The notes beneath the pieces are model-generated. The model did no database searches. It was not told the DNA's origin and saw only the letters and a list, made by a program, of their open reading frames with translations. 64,000 nt of DNA, taken from contig NZ_VIKT02000008.1 in NCBI RefSeq assembly GCF_009371975.2, positions 355-64,354 on the forward strand, written 5' to 3'. This document shows, one piece after another, positions 16,692-26,575 of the stretch (positions within the stretch are counted from its first letter, which is position 1; each line of letters starts with the position of its first letter). The DNA comes from Microcella pacifica. Its GTDB lineage: Bacteria > Actinomycetota > Actinomycetes > Actinomycetales > Microbacteriaceae. A program made the translations under genes and the position numbers.

Positions 16692-19586
16692 CTAGTCGCT
16701 CAGGGCGATCGCACGCTCGATCGCGTCCTGCAGCCGCTCGTCGGCTTCAGCGGCCGCGACGAGGTCGTTGGCCGCATAGGCCGCCTGACGGTCCTGGAGC
16801 GCCTGGCGGGCATCCTCGAGCGCGGCCTGCAGGTCACCTGCGGGCGGCGTGGTTGGCTCGGTCGGCTCCTCGGGAGCCTCGGGGTCGGTCGGTGCCTCGG
16901 GATCCACCTCGGGCAGCGTCGGGTCGACGTCACCATCACCCGCGTCGGCGCCCGAGTCGCCGCCGAAGAGCGCATCGAGAGCCTGGTCGAGCGTGTCCTC
17001 GAAGGCGATCGAGTCACCGAACGACACGAGCACCTTGCGCAGCAGCGGGTAGCTCGTCTCACCCGTCGACTGCACGTAGACCGGCTGCACGTACAGGAAG
17101 CCGCCGCCGACCGGGAGGGTCAGCAAGTTGCCGCGCAGCACCTCGGTCTCGCCGCGCTGCAGGAGAGCGAGCTGGTTCGCGACCTCGGTATCGGAGTTGA
17201 ACTGGTTCTGCACCTGGCCGGGCCCCGGAATGGTCTGCGAGGGCAGGGTCAGCAGCGTGAGCTTGCCGTAGTCGTCACCGGGGTCGGAGTTCGCCGCGAG
17301 ATAGCCCGTCAGCACGTTGCGCTCGTTGTCGCTCGCGGTGCGCGGGATGAAGGTCGAGTACAGCGTGAAGCCGGGCTCGTCCTCCCCGGGAACCTGCATC
17401 GTGAGGTAGTACGGCGGCTGCGTCGTCGGCGCGGCGGCAGACGAGATCGGGTCGTTCGGGGTGACCCACTCGTCGTCCGTCGAGAAGAACGAGCCAGGGT
17501 CGGTCACGTGGTAGGCGCCGAGGATGTTGCGCTGCACCTTGAACAGGTCGGAGGGGTAGCGCACGTGGTCGAGCAGCTGCTGGCTCATGTCGTCGACCGA
17601 GCGCAGAGTCGTCGGGAAGACCTTCTGCCAGGTCTTCAGAATCGGGTCCTCCTCGTCCCAGGCGTAGAGCGTCACCTCGCCGTCGTACGCGTTGACGGTG
17701 GCCTTGACCGAGTTGCGGATGTAGTTGATGTCGTCGACCGGGAACTGCGGCGACGGCGTGTACGTGTCGGCGACGGCGGCCGAGAGCGGCACCGAGGTCG
17801 AGTACGGGTAGCTCGACGTCGTCGTGTAGCCGTCGACGATCCAGACGATCTCGCCGTCCACGACCGCCGGGTAGGGGTCAGAGTCGAGTCGCAGGTACGG
17901 GGCGGCCTTCTGCACCCGGTCGAGCGGGTTGCGGTCATAGAGGATCTGCGAGTCATCGGTCACCGCCTCGGAGAGGAAGATCTGCTCAGACTGGAACTTG
18001 ATCGCGTACAGCAGGCGCTTGAACACGTTGTCGAGCGCGGGCCCGCCCTCACCCTCGAAGGTGTACGTCGCGTTGCCCGCGGCATCCTCGCCCGCCCCGT
18101 CGGAGGGGAAGTCGAGCTCGAGGTTCTCGCCGCCGCCGACGATGGAGTACAGGGGCGAGAACTCGCCGAAGTAGACACGCGGCTCGTACTCGCCGAGCGC
18201 CTCGGTGAGCGCGCCGTCGACAGGGATGCCCGACTCGAGGAAGAGCGGCTGGCCGTCGTCGGCGCGCTGGTTGCCGTAGGCCGCGACGACGCCGTAGCCG
18301 TGGGTGAACACGATGGTGTTGTTGTACCAGTTCTGCGAGGTCTGCCCGTCGGGGTTGAGCTCGCGCAGGGAGAGCACCGTGTCTTGCGTCTGGCCGCCGA
18401 TCTCGTAGCGGTCGACGTCGAGGAACTCGGGGAACTGGTAGTACTGGCGGAACTGCTCGAGCTGGGCGAAGGCTTCGGTGACGAGAGCCGGGTCGATGAG
18501 GCGGATGTTCGCGGTCGTCTCCGCATCCTCGCGCAGAGCGCCCTCGGTCGCGTCCGTTTTCGCGTCGTAGGAGATCTCGACGAGCTCGTCGACACCGTAG
18601 GCCGCTCGAGTGGCGTCGATGTTGCGCTCGATGAACGGCGCCTCGATCGTGCGCGCGCTCGGGTCGACCTGGAAGCGCTGCACGATCCACGGGTAGACGC
18701 TGCCGATGAGCAGACCGCTCACGAGCAGCAGGGCCGTGCCGACGATCGGCAGGCGCCAGCGCCCGACGATCGCCGTGATGATGAAGAGCACGGCGACGAG
18801 CGCCGCGATGCCGGCGAGGATCGCCCTGCTGGGAATGGTCGCGTTGACCTCGGCGAAACCAGCACCAGCGGGCAGGAAGCCCTCGCTCGGCGCGATGACG
18901 GCCGCGTACTGGTCGAACCAGATGCTCACGCCCTGGAGCGCGATGTAGACGGCACCCGTGATCGCGAGCTGGATGCGCGCGGTGCGGGAGATGCGGATCT
19001 CACGGCCGTTGACGCGCAGTGCGCCGTACAGGTAGCTCGTCGCGAGGGCCGCGAGCAGCGAGAGCAGCACGGCGGCGGAGGCGAAGGCGATGATGCCGCG
19101 GTAGAAGGGCAGCTCGTAGACGAAGAAGCCGATGTCGAAGCCGAACTGAGCGTCGGTCGTGCCGAAGGGCGTCCGGTTGAAGAACTGCAGCACCTGGGTC
19201 CATTGCGCCGAGGTCGTGACGCCCGCGAAGAGGCCGAGCACGGCGGGGATGCCGATCATGGCGGCGCGGCGCAGAGGCTCGATGGCCTCCTGGTAGCGGT
19301 CGAGCTGCGAGTTGAGCTTGGCGTAGACCGGCCGGGAGCGGTAGGCGATCTGCAGGCTCGCCCACACGGGCAGGAACATGCCCACGAATCCGACGAGGAA
19401 CATGACGCCCGTGGCGATCCACTGCGTCGCGAGCACGGGCAGGTACCCGAGCTGGTCGAACCAGAGGATGTCGGTGTAGACGTTCGCGAAGACGAAGAAC
19501 AGCGCCACGAGAACACCCACGACGATGGCCGTGATGATGAGGGCTGAGCGCGATCGGTTGGTCGGCTGCGAGGTGGTGGTCGACAC
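16692..19586 (-). CDS. UPF0182 family membrane protein
   Basis: A 964-residue protein of a family widespread in actinobacteria and cyanobacteria, with no established function. Seven hydrophobic segments occupy the first 300 or so residues (for example SALIITAIVVGVLVALFFVF, then FDQLGYLPVLATQWIATGVM). A large extracytoplasmic part follows, with the family segment GYGVVAAYGN. The last 90 residues are rich in Asp, Glu and Pro (about 855-905) and then in Ala and Gln. GTG 19586 has CAGGAG nine bases before it. It is transcribed alone, with a hairpin after it. Confidence 0.92.
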   Translation of the reverse strand: MSTTTSQPTNRSRSALIITAIVVGVLVALFFVFANVYTDILWFDQLGYLPVLATQWIATGVMFLVGFVGMFLPVWASLQIAYRSRPVYAKLNSQLDRYQEAIEPLRRAAMIGIPAVLGLFAGVTTSAQWTQVLQFFNRTPFGTTDAQFGFDIGFFVYELPFYRGIIAFASAAVLLSLLAALATSYLYGALRVNGREIRISRTARIQLAITGAVYIALQGVSIWFDQYAAVIAPSEGFLPAGAGFAEVNATIPSRAILAGIAALVAVLFIITAIVGRWRLPIVGTALLLVSGLLIGSVYPWIVQRFQVDPSARTIEAPFIERNIDATRAAYGVDELVEISYDAKTDATEGALREDAETTANIRLIDPALVTEAFAQLEQFRQYYQFPEFLDVDRYEIGGQTQDTVLSLRELNPDGQTSQNWYNNTIVFTHGYGVVAAYGNQRADDGQPLFLESGIPVDGALTEALGEYEPRVYFGEFSPLYSIVGGGENLELDFPSDGAGEDAAGNATYTFEGEGGPALDNVFKRLLYAIKFQSEQIFLSEAVTDDSQILYDRNPLDRVQKAAPYLRLDSDPYPAVVDGEIVWIVDGYTTTSSYPYSTSVPLSAAVADTYTPSPQFPVDDINYIRNSVKATVNAYDGEVTLYAWDEEDPILKTWQKVFPTTLRSVDDMSQQLLDHVRYPSDLFKVQRNILGAYHVTDPGSFFSTDDEWVTPNDPISSAAAPTTQPPYYLTMQVPGEDEPGFTLYSTFIPRTASDNERNVLTGYLAANSDPGDDYGKLTLLTLPSQTIPGPGQVQNQFNSDTEVANQLALLQRGETEVLRGNLLTLPVGGGFLYVQPVYVQSTGETSYPLLRKVLVSFGDSIAFEDTLDQALDALFGGDSGADAGDGDVDPTLPEVDPEAPTDPEAPEEPTEPTTPPAGDLQAALEDARQALQDRQAAYAANDLVAAAEADERLQDAIERAIALSD

Positions 19587-19708
19587 TGAAATGGCTCCTG
19601 AGGTCGTCGGGCGAACTTCCCCAGACTAGCGGGCCGTGCCTGGCATCGGGCCGGTCGCACCCCTAACGTTCGCCGCGAGCGCAGTCGTCGACGCGGACTG
19701 CGTCGGGC

Positions 19709-22700
19709 TCAGCTGGCGAGCTCGTCCGGATTCTGCACGCGCTGCCCGACGACGGCGCTCACGCCGTCCTGCCTCATGCTGACCCCGTAGAGGGCATCCG
19801 CGATCTCCATCGTGCGCTTCTGGTGCGTGATGATGATGAGCTGGGATGCCGCTCTCAAGTCGCGGAAGATCGTGAGAAGGCGGCCGAGGTTGGCGTCGTC
19901 GAGCGCTGCCTCCACCTCGTCCATGATGTAGAACGGGCTCGGCCGGGCCTTGAAGATCGCGATGAGGAGGGCGACCGCGGCGAGGGACCGCTCGCCGCCG
20001 CTCAGGAGGCTCAGCCGCTCGATCTTCTTGCCTGCGGGTTTGACGGTCACCTCGATGCCCGTCGTGAGCATGCTCTCCGGGTCGGTGAGGTGCAGGCTGC
20101 CCGTGCCGCCGGGGAACAGGATCGGGAACACCGTGTCGAAGGCGGCCTGCGTGTCGGCGAACGCGGACGAGAAGATGTGCTGCATCGTCTCGTCGAGCTC
20201 GTCGATGATCGTCAGCAGGTCGCGGCGGGTGTTCGCGAGGTCGGTGAGCTGCTCGGTGAGGAACTTGTGCCGCTGCTCGAGCGCGGCGAACTCCTCGAGG
20301 GCGAGCGGGTTCACCCGGCCGAGCTGGCCGAGCTTGCGCTCCGCTCGCGCGAGCCGCGTCTGCTGCTCGGCGCGGTCGAACGGCTTGCCGCTCGGTTCTG
20401 CCGTTCGCAACTCAGGCTGTGCGTGCTCAGGTGCGTGCGAACCGGGCACATCGGTCGCTTCTGCCTGAGTCGCGAACGCGCGCGCGGCGGCGTCGGCGAC
20501 GAGTGCGGCGGTGCGGGCCGCGTCGTCGTCAGTGGTCGGGTCGGGCTCGGGCTCGCGGCCGACCTCGGGCGCATCGGGATCGGGGTCGACGCGCGCGGCA
20601 GCCTGCGCAGCGATCGCATCGGCCGCCGCTCGGGCGGCCGCGGTGAGGGCATCGTCGTCCGGCACGGGCACGTGCGGGCCGTACTCGTCGACGAGGACCT
20701 CCTCGACGAGCCCGAGCTCCTCCCCCGCGCGTTCGAGCAGCTGGCCCAGGTGCAGCTTCTTCTCGTAGATCTGCAGCTCGAGACCGTGCACGTTCTCGGT
20801 GATGCCCGCGAGCCGCTCGCGCAGAGCGGACTCGCTGCGGCGCAGCTCGAGAAGCTCCTCGTTCTGCGCGGTGCGCTGCGCCTCCGCCTGGGCGAGCGAG
20901 ACGCGCGCCTCGGCGACCGACGCGTCGACGGCCGCGAGCACGGCGGGCAGGGACGCGGCGACGCGCGTCGCGCGCTCGACCTGGCGCTGCCGCAGTACAG
21001 CGCGGCGGGCGGCCTCATCGGCGGCGGCACGCTCGGCCTGGCGGCGGCGCTCGAGCTGCTCGGCACCGTCGCGTGCGGCGCGCACCCGCTCGCGCGCCGT
21101 CTCGAGCTCGATGCGCCGCTCCAGCTCAGCCGCACGCGCGGCCTCGAGGTCGCTCAGCAGCTGGTCGCGGGCGGAGGCATCGAGCATGGGGCGCGGGCGA
21201 CCCGCGAAGTCGGCGTGCTCCGCCTCAGACCGCTCGACCGCGCGCTCCGCCTCGACGACGGACTCCTGGGCGCGCTCGAGGGCGCTCGTGAGGCGCGCGG
21301 CCTCCGCCTCGGCGGCCTCCGCCTGCGCTCGGGCCCGGGAGACCTGCTCGCTGCGAGCCGCGCGCTGAGCATCCTGATCGCGCACCGCGGCGAGCGCCGC
21401 GGTGGCCGCCGCCTTCGCCTCGGTGAGCGCGGTGCGCGACGCATCGAGGGCGTACCGCGCGCGCTCGATGCCCGTCGTGACGTCGCTCAGCCGATCACGG
21501 GCGGTGTCGCGCTCGGCAGCGAGCTCGAGTCGACTGCGACCCTCCCCCGACCCGCCGCGCAGCACGGAGCGCGTGAGCACCTCGCCCTGCCGCGTGACGA
21601 TGCTCACGCTCGCCGCGCCGTCGCCGCGCTTCTCGAGGGCGGGCCACGCGGCGCGTGCAGCGTCGAGGTCGTCGGCGATGAGGGTGCGCGCGAGCAGGTC
21701 GAGCACACCGGCGGGAGCCGTGACCACGTCGACCGCGGGGGTGAGCCCCGTACCGCCCGCGAGGTCGCTCGTGTCGGAGCCCGCGCTCGAGAGCTCGGCG
21801 AGCACGACCTCTACCCGGCCGGCATCGCTGCCGCGCGCGCTCTCGAGGGCGCGCAGCGCCGCGTCGAGGTCGTCGGCGAGCGCCGCCTCCGCGAGCGAGC
21901 CGAGCGCCGCGGCGATCGCGGCCTCGAACCCGCCTCTCACCTGCAGGTGGTCGGCGACGAGGCCGCGCACGCCGGCCGTGCCGACCAGGCCGGATGCCCC
22001 GTGAGGCGCATCCACCGCCTGCGAGAGCGCGCTGACCCGCGCCGCGAGGGCGTCGCGCTCGCGCTCGAGGGCGTGCAGGGCATCCCGTTCGCCGTCGATG
22101 CGCGCGGTGGTGTCGGTGACCGCGGTGTCGGCGGCCTCGAGGGCGGCGTCGAGCTCGGCGTCGCGCCCGGAGGCCTCCTCGAGGGCGGGCAGGGCGTCGA
22201 GCTCGGCGCGCGTGCGCGACTGGCGCTCGCGCGCCGCCTCGAGGGCCGACTCCTGCCGCAGCAGCTCGCCGCGCGCAGCCGCGAGAGTGGAGCGCGCGAC
22301 CTCGACGCGACCGGCGAGGGCGGCGAGCTGCAGGTCGTGCTGCGAGACGAGGGCGCTCTGCGCGGCGATCTCCTCGTCGAGGGCGTCGAGCGCCGCGCGG
22401 GCGGTGGCCGTGCGGGCGGCCGCCTCGCCGACTGTGCGCTCGGCGGCGTCGACCTCGGCGCCGAGGGACTCGGCCTCGGCCCGGGCCTCCGCCACCTGCG
22501 CCGGCGTGATGGTCGACGACAGGCCCGGCAGCTCAGACTGCTGACTGAGCAGGGTGAGCTTCTGCTGGGCGAGCGAGTAGAGGCTGCGCAGGCGCTCCTG
22601 CACCTGCTCGAGCTCGAACGCGAGGCGGCGCGCGCCGTCGACCGCGTCTCCGACCTGCTCCGCTTCGAGACGCTGCACGCGCACGCGAGCCTGGTCGAGC

Positions 22701-23482
22701 TGGCTCTGCAGCACGAGCCGCTCGCTCGAACGCTCCGACTCGGTGCGCTGGTGGTCGGCGAGGCTCTCGCGCAGGGCGACGACCTCGTCGGCGAGGATTC
22801 TGGCCCGGGCATCCCGCACGATCGCGGCGATCGTCTGCGCTTCGCGCGCGATCTCCGCCTGGCGACCCAGTGGCGTCAGCTGGCGGCGAATCTCGCCGGC
22901 GAGGTCGTTCAGACGCGTCAGGTTCGCCTGCATGCCCTCGAGCTTGCGCACCGTCTTCTCCTTGCGACGACGATGCTTGAGGATGCCCGCTGCCTCCTCG
23001 ATGAAACCGCGACGCTCCTCGGGGCTCGCGTGCAGCACGGCGTCGAGCTGGCCCTGCCCGACGATCACGTGCATCTCGCGGCCGAGCCCGCTGTCGCTCA
23101 GCAGCTCCTGCACGTCGAGCAGGCGGCAGGCTGTGCCGTTGATCGCGTACTCGCTGCCGCCGTTGCGGAAGAGCGTGCGCGAGATCGTGACCTCGGCGTA
23201 CTCAATGGGGAGCATCCCGTCGGAGTTGTCGATCGTCAGCAGCACTTCGGCGCGGCCGAGCGGGCCGCGCGTCGCCGTGCCCGCGAAGATGACGTCAGAC
23301 ATGGTGCCGCCCCGCAGCGTCTTCGCGCCCTGCTCGCCCATGACCCAGGCGAGGGCGTCGACGACGTTCGACTTGCCCGAGCCGTTGGGGCCGACCACGC
23401 ACGTCACGCCCGGCTCGAACTGGAAGGTGGTCGGCTGCGCGAACGACTTGAAGCCCTTGAGGGTGAGCGACTTGAGGTGCAC
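19709..23482 (-). CDS. smc: Chromosome segregation ATPase SMC
   Basis: A 1,257-residue SMC protein that forms the condensin ring with ScpA and ScpB. The N-terminal ATPase half has Walker A GPNGSGKSN at residue 32-40. Two long coiled coils rich in Ala, Arg and Glu (about 170-490 and 660-1010) flank a hinge near 500-650. The C-terminal half carries the signature LLSGGERSLAAVALL and Walker B FYIMDEVEAALDD. The second coiled coil is followed by a Pro/Asp/Glu-rich insertion near 985-1050 that is not part of the standard fold. It starts at GTG 23482. mutM, rnc and rpmF upstream follow the usual actinobacterial order, here separated from smc by a convergent GNAT gene. Confidence 0.97.
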   Translation of the reverse strand: MHLKSLTLKGFKSFAQPTTFQFEPGVTCVVGPNGSGKSNVVDALAWVMGEQGAKTLRGGTMSDVIFAGTATRGPLGRAEVLLTIDNSDGMLPIEYAEVTISRTLFRNGGSEYAINGTACRLLDVQELLSDSGLGREMHVIVGQGQLDAVLHASPEERRGFIEEAAGILKHRRRKEKTVRKLEGMQANLTRLNDLAGEIRRQLTPLGRQAEIAREAQTIAAIVRDARARILADEVVALRESLADHQRTESERSSERLVLQSQLDQARVRVQRLEAEQVGDAVDGARRLAFELEQVQERLRSLYSLAQQKLTLLSQQSELPGLSSTITPAQVAEARAEAESLGAEVDAAERTVGEAAARTATARAALDALDEEIAAQSALVSQHDLQLAALAGRVEVARSTLAAARGELLRQESALEAARERQSRTRAELDALPALEEASGRDAELDAALEAADTAVTDTTARIDGERDALHALERERDALAARVSALSQAVDAPHGASGLVGTAGVRGLVADHLQVRGGFEAAIAAALGSLAEAALADDLDAALRALESARGSDAGRVEVVLAELSSAGSDTSDLAGGTGLTPAVDVVTAPAGVLDLLARTLIADDLDAARAAWPALEKRGDGAASVSIVTRQGEVLTRSVLRGGSGEGRSRLELAAERDTARDRLSDVTTGIERARYALDASRTALTEAKAAATAALAAVRDQDAQRAARSEQVSRARAQAEAAEAEAARLTSALERAQESVVEAERAVERSEAEHADFAGRPRPMLDASARDQLLSDLEAARAAELERRIELETARERVRAARDGAEQLERRRQAERAAADEAARRAVLRQRQVERATRVAASLPAVLAAVDASVAEARVSLAQAEAQRTAQNEELLELRRSESALRERLAGITENVHGLELQIYEKKLHLGQLLERAGEELGLVEEVLVDEYGPHVPVPDDDALTAAARAAADAIAAQAAARVDPDPDAPEVGREPEPDPTTDDDAARTAALVADAAARAFATQAEATDVPGSHAPEHAQPELRTAEPSGKPFDRAEQQTRLARAERKLGQLGRVNPLALEEFAALEQRHKFLTEQLTDLANTRRDLLTIIDELDETMQHIFSSAFADTQAAFDTVFPILFPGGTGSLHLTDPESMLTTGIEVTVKPAGKKIERLSLLSGGERSLAAVALLIAIFKARPSPFYIMDEVEAALDDANLGRLLTIFRDLRAASQLIIITHQKRTMEIADALYGVSMRQDGVSAVVGQRVQNPDELAS

Positions 23483-23598
23483 GCTGCCCTCCCTCGGCTG
23501 CTGTCGCGCGGGCTGGCGCGCGGACTGATCGGTCAGGGCTACCGTACCGGGTGGCGCGCGCGTATTCTGGCGGGCTGGCCTGCGAGCGAGGAGCCGTC

Positions 23599-24675
23599 AT
23601 GGGTGGGGTCGATTTCAGCGAGGTGGTCATCCCCGCGCGGATCGACGCGCCTGACGCGGCCGACTTCGTCGCCGCGATCGGGGTCCGCAATGCGGTCAAC
23701 GAGCACGACTCGGGCACGCGCGATGACGTGCGGCCGGCCGAGGAGCTGCTGCCGGGGTGGCGCAAGCAGGAATTCGAACCGATGCGGATGCTCGTCGCGA
23801 GGCTCGACGGGCGCATCGTGTGCCGGGGCATCGCCGAGTTCCGGCTCGGCGATGCGGCCGACACGGCGTGGCTGCACGTCGAGGTGCTGCCCGAGGTGCG
23901 CGGCCGCGGGCTCGGCCGCGCGATGGCCGAGCGACTCGAGCTCTTGGCGCTCGCCGAGGGTCGCACCAAGGCGATCGTGTACGCACCGTCGTGGCGGGCC
24001 GGCGGCGAGCGCCTGGCGGCTCCGACCGGGTTCGGAGACGTGCCCGCCGACACCCGGGAGACGCGGCTGCTGCTCGCTCTCGGCTACCGGCTCGAGCAGG
24101 TCGAGCGGGGCAGCCGACTGCCGCTGCCTGTCGACCCCGCCCGAATGGATGCTCTGCTCGAGCAGGCGAGCGCCGCGGCGGGCCCCGACTACCGCGTGCA
24201 CCTCTGGGGCCGGCACACACCCCCCGAGTGGCGGGAGGACATCTGCCGACTGCTCACCCGCATGAGCACCGATGCGCCGACCGCCGGCCTCGAAGAGCCC
24301 GAGGACGAGTGGACGGTCGAGCGTCTGCTCGCCGACGAGCGCGAGGAGGCGGACAGCCCCCGCACCCCGTTCGTCGCGGCCGTCGAGCACGTGCCCTCGG
24401 GGCGACTCGTCGGCTTCACCGAGCTCGTCGCGCCCGCCGAGCGCGGGCGACCTGTCGACCAGGAGGACACGATCGTGCTCATCGAGCACCGCGGGCACCG
24501 CCTGGGCATGCTGCTCAAGGCCGCGAACCTCGCGCAGCTCGAGCGACTGCGGCCCGGGCATCCCTCGATCGTGACCTACAACGCGGAGGAGAACCGGCAC
24601 ATGCTCGCGGTCAACGAGGCCCTCGGGTTCGAGCCCTTCGTGTACGAGGGCGCCTGGCGCAAGGACCTCGCGTAG
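23599..24675 (+). CDS. Tandem GNAT-family acetyltransferase
   Basis: A 358-residue protein with two acetyltransferase folds. The first (about 10-165) has the acetyl-CoA loop VLPEVRGRGLGRAMAE, matching the Q/RxxGxG/A motif. The second (about 185-355) has a degenerate loop at VLIEHRGHRLGMLLKAANL and the typical AVNEALGFEPF ending. This double layout resembles MshD-like and other actinobacterial GNAT proteins, but the substrate cannot be told. ATG 23599 with GAGGAG in front is preferred to an upstream frame start. Its stop abuts the stop of mutM, transcribed toward it. Confidence 0.82.
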   Translation: MGGVDFSEVVIPARIDAPDAADFVAAIGVRNAVNEHDSGTRDDVRPAEELLPGWRKQEFEPMRMLVARLDGRIVCRGIAEFRLGDAADTAWLHVEVLPEVRGRGLGRAMAERLELLALAEGRTKAIVYAPSWRAGGERLAAPTGFGDVPADTRETRLLLALGYRLEQVERGSRLPLPVDPARMDALLEQASAAAGPDYRVHLWGRHTPPEWREDICRLLTRMSTDAPTAGLEEPEDEWTVERLLADEREEADSPRTPFVAAVEHVPSGRLVGFTELVAPAERGRPVDQEDTIVLIEHRGHRLGMLLKAANLAQLERLRPGHPSIVTYNAEENRHMLAVNEALGFEPFVYEGAWRKDLA

Positions 24676-25593
24676 TCAGGCGCGGCGCACGCGGATGCGC
24701 TGGCAGCGCGGGCAGTAGTGCGAGCCGCGGTTCATGAACTGCACGCGCACGATGAGACCGCCGCACCGCTCGCACGGTCGACCCTGCTGGCCGTAGGCGC
24801 GCAGCGAGTGGCTGAAGTACCCGCTCGCCCCGTTGACGTTGACGTACTGCGCGTCGAAGGAGGTGCCGCCCTCCTCGAGCGCGCGCCGCAGCACGGTGCG
24901 CACCTCGGCGAGCAGAGTGCGGGCGCGGCGGGGGCCGAGGTGCTCGGTCGGCTGGTCGTAGTGCACGCGCGCCGCCCAGAGCGCCTCGTCGGCATAGATG
25001 TTGCCGATTCCGCTCACGAGGGTCTGGTCGAGCAGGGCTCGCTTGATGGTCGTGCGCCGCGCCGCGAGACGCCGCAGGAAGAGGCGGTCGTCGAAGGCGT
25101 CATCGAGCGGGTCGCGCGCGATGTGCGCCACCTGGCTCGGGATGCTCGGCTGAGCACTGCCGTACCCGCCTGCCGCACCGTCCGCTGTGGGGGCAAGTGC
25201 GTCGATCGCCATCGAGCCGAAGATGCGCTGGTCGACGAAGTTGAGCCGTAGCGGGCCGTGCTCGGGGTGCACGATGTCGAGCCGGATGCGCGTGAGCGGC
25301 CCGTCGTCGGCGTCGCGCTGCCGCAGCAGCACTTGGCCGCTCATGCCGAGGTGCACCACGAGAGCCTCGGCGGGGTCGCCCTCCTCGTCGTGGAGGGGCA
25401 GCCACAGGAACTTGCCGCGGCGCACGGCGGAGTCGAGGCGTGCGCCGGTGAGCCGATCGATGAAGTCTTCGGCCGGGCCGGGGTGACGGCGCAGCGACCG
25501 CTCGTCGTAGACCTCGATCGCCTCGATCGTCGCGCCGCTCACGGCGGGGGCGAGACCGTGGCGCACGACCTCGACTTCGGGCAGCTCGGGCAC
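24676..25593 (-). CDS. mutM: Formamidopyrimidine-DNA glycosylase
   Basis: MutM removes 8-oxoguanine and other oxidised purines and nicks the abasic site. The 305-residue protein begins with PELPEVEVVRHGL: Pro-2 is the catalytic N-terminus and Glu-3 assists. GTG 25593 is therefore the start. Lys in RRGKFLWLPL is the conserved lysine. The H2TH region reads LVSGIGNIYADEALW, and a C-terminal zinc finger with four cysteines (CERCGG and CPRC) closes the protein. It follows rnc with only two bases between stop and start. Confidence 0.95.
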   Translation of the reverse strand: MPELPEVEVVRHGLAPAVSGATIEAIEVYDERSLRRHPGPAEDFIDRLTGARLDSAVRRGKFLWLPLHDEEGDPAEALVVHLGMSGQVLLRQRDADDGPLTRIRLDIVHPEHGPLRLNFVDQRIFGSMAIDALAPTADGAAGGYGSAQPSIPSQVAHIARDPLDDAFDDRLFLRRLAARRTTIKRALLDQTLVSGIGNIYADEALWAARVHYDQPTEHLGPRRARTLLAEVRTVLRRALEEGGTSFDAQYVNVNGASGYFSHSLRAYGQQGRPCERCGGLIVRVQFMNRGSHYCPRCQRIRVRRA

Positions 25594-25595
25594 CG

Positions 25596-26309
25596 CTAGT
25601 GCCGGCGGCCCTGCTGCAGCACCGTCCACGCCTCGAGGGCGGCGCCCATCTCGGCGTGCTTCTTGCTCGTACCCTCGCCCGTGGCGATCGGGGTGCCGTC
25701 GAGGACGACGGTCGCGGTGAAGACCTTCGAGTGGTCGGGGCCGACGTCGCTGATCTCGTAGGAGGGAAGGCCCATGCCGAGCCGTGCGGCGAGCTCCTGC
25801 AGGGAGGTCTTCGGGTCCATGGCGGCGCCGAAGCGGTCGGGGTCGGCGAGGAGCGGATCGATGAGCCGCAGCACGAGCGCCGTCGCCTCGTCGGCGCCGC
25901 GGTCGAGGTAGGCGGCCCCGATGAGCGCCTCGACCGTGTCGGCGAGGATCGACGACTTGTCGCGGCCCCCCGTGAGCTCTTCGCCCTTGCCGAGCTTGAC
26001 GTGCTGCCCGAGGTCGATCATCGCGGCGACTTCGGCGAGCGCGACGGCGGACACCAGGGAGGCACGCCGCTTGGCGAGGTCGCCCTCGCTCAGATCGGGG
26101 TAGGTCGTGTAGAGCATGACCGTGACGGCCTGCCCGAGAATCGAGTCGCCGAGGAACTCGAGCCGCTCATTGGTCGGCCCGCCGCCGTTCTCGTAGGCCC
26201 ACGACCGGTGGGTCAGGGCGAGATCGAGAAGATCGGGCTCGATGGTGAGCCCGAGCGCACGCGACAGTGACGAACGGTCAGGGGCAGCGCCCGCGGACTC
26301 GCTCGTCAT
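25596..26309 (-). CDS. rnc: Ribonuclease III
   Basis: A 237-residue double-strand-specific RNase for rRNA and mRNA processing. The signature NERLEFLGDSILG (about 47-59) carries the metal-binding Glu and Asp. A second acidic pair is in ADTVEALIGAAYLDRG. The C-terminal dsRBD (about 165-235) includes DPKTSLQELAARLGMGLPSY and GTSKKHAEMGAALEAW. ATG 26309 is chosen; the longer upstream frame belongs to another gene. It lies 14 bp after rpmF and is followed at once by mutM. Confidence 0.96.
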   Translation of the reverse strand: MTSESAGAAPDRSSLSRALGLTIEPDLLDLALTHRSWAYENGGGPTNERLEFLGDSILGQAVTVMLYTTYPDLSEGDLAKRRASLVSAVALAEVAAMIDLGQHVKLGKGEELTGGRDKSSILADTVEALIGAAYLDRGADEATALVLRLIDPLLADPDRFGAAMDPKTSLQELAARLGMGLPSYEISDVGPDHSKVFTATVVLDGTPIATGEGTSKKHAEMGAALEAWTVLQQGRRH

Positions 26310-26323
26310 CGCGATGCGTCCGC

Positions 26324-26527
26324 TCAGACGTCGGCGACCTTGCGACCCTTGTACTCCATGTACAGGGGCGTGCCGGCGGAGTCTTCGACGACCTTGGCGC
26401 GGTGCGGGAGGCTGTAGACGACCTTGCCGTTCTCGATCGTCTTCACGAGCGTGGGGACCTGCGCCTTCCACTGCGAGCGGCGCGAGTGGGTGTTGGAGCG
26501 GGACTTCTTCCGCTTGGGAACAGCCAT
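26324..26527 (-). CDS. rpmF: Ribosomal protein bL32
   Basis: A 67-residue bL32 of the large ribosomal subunit. It starts [20 protein letters not shown], the standard lead. It lacks the four zinc-binding cysteines found in zinc-type bL32, so it is the zinc-independent form. AGAGAGAAGA lies before the ATG. The gene stands between DUF177 and rnc, as in most bacteria. Confidence 0.97.
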   Translation of the reverse strand: MAVPKRKKSRSNTHSRRSQWKAQVPTLVKTIENGKVVYSLPHRAKVVEDSAGTPLYMEYKGRKVADV

Positions 26528-26575
26528 GGTGTGTCTTCTCTCTCTCGTGTCGCAGCGCGTGCACGCGCTACGAGG

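Noticed and set aside
16521-19547. Very long open frame (about 1,000 codons) on the plus strand over the UPF0182 gene
   Set aside because: It is the antisense of a recognised gene, rich in Arg and Val as expected for GC-rich shadow frames, and has no motif or ribosome site.
19823-24265. 1,480-codon plus-strand frame over smc
   Set aside because: Antisense of the clearly conserved SMC ATPase; composition is of shadow type.
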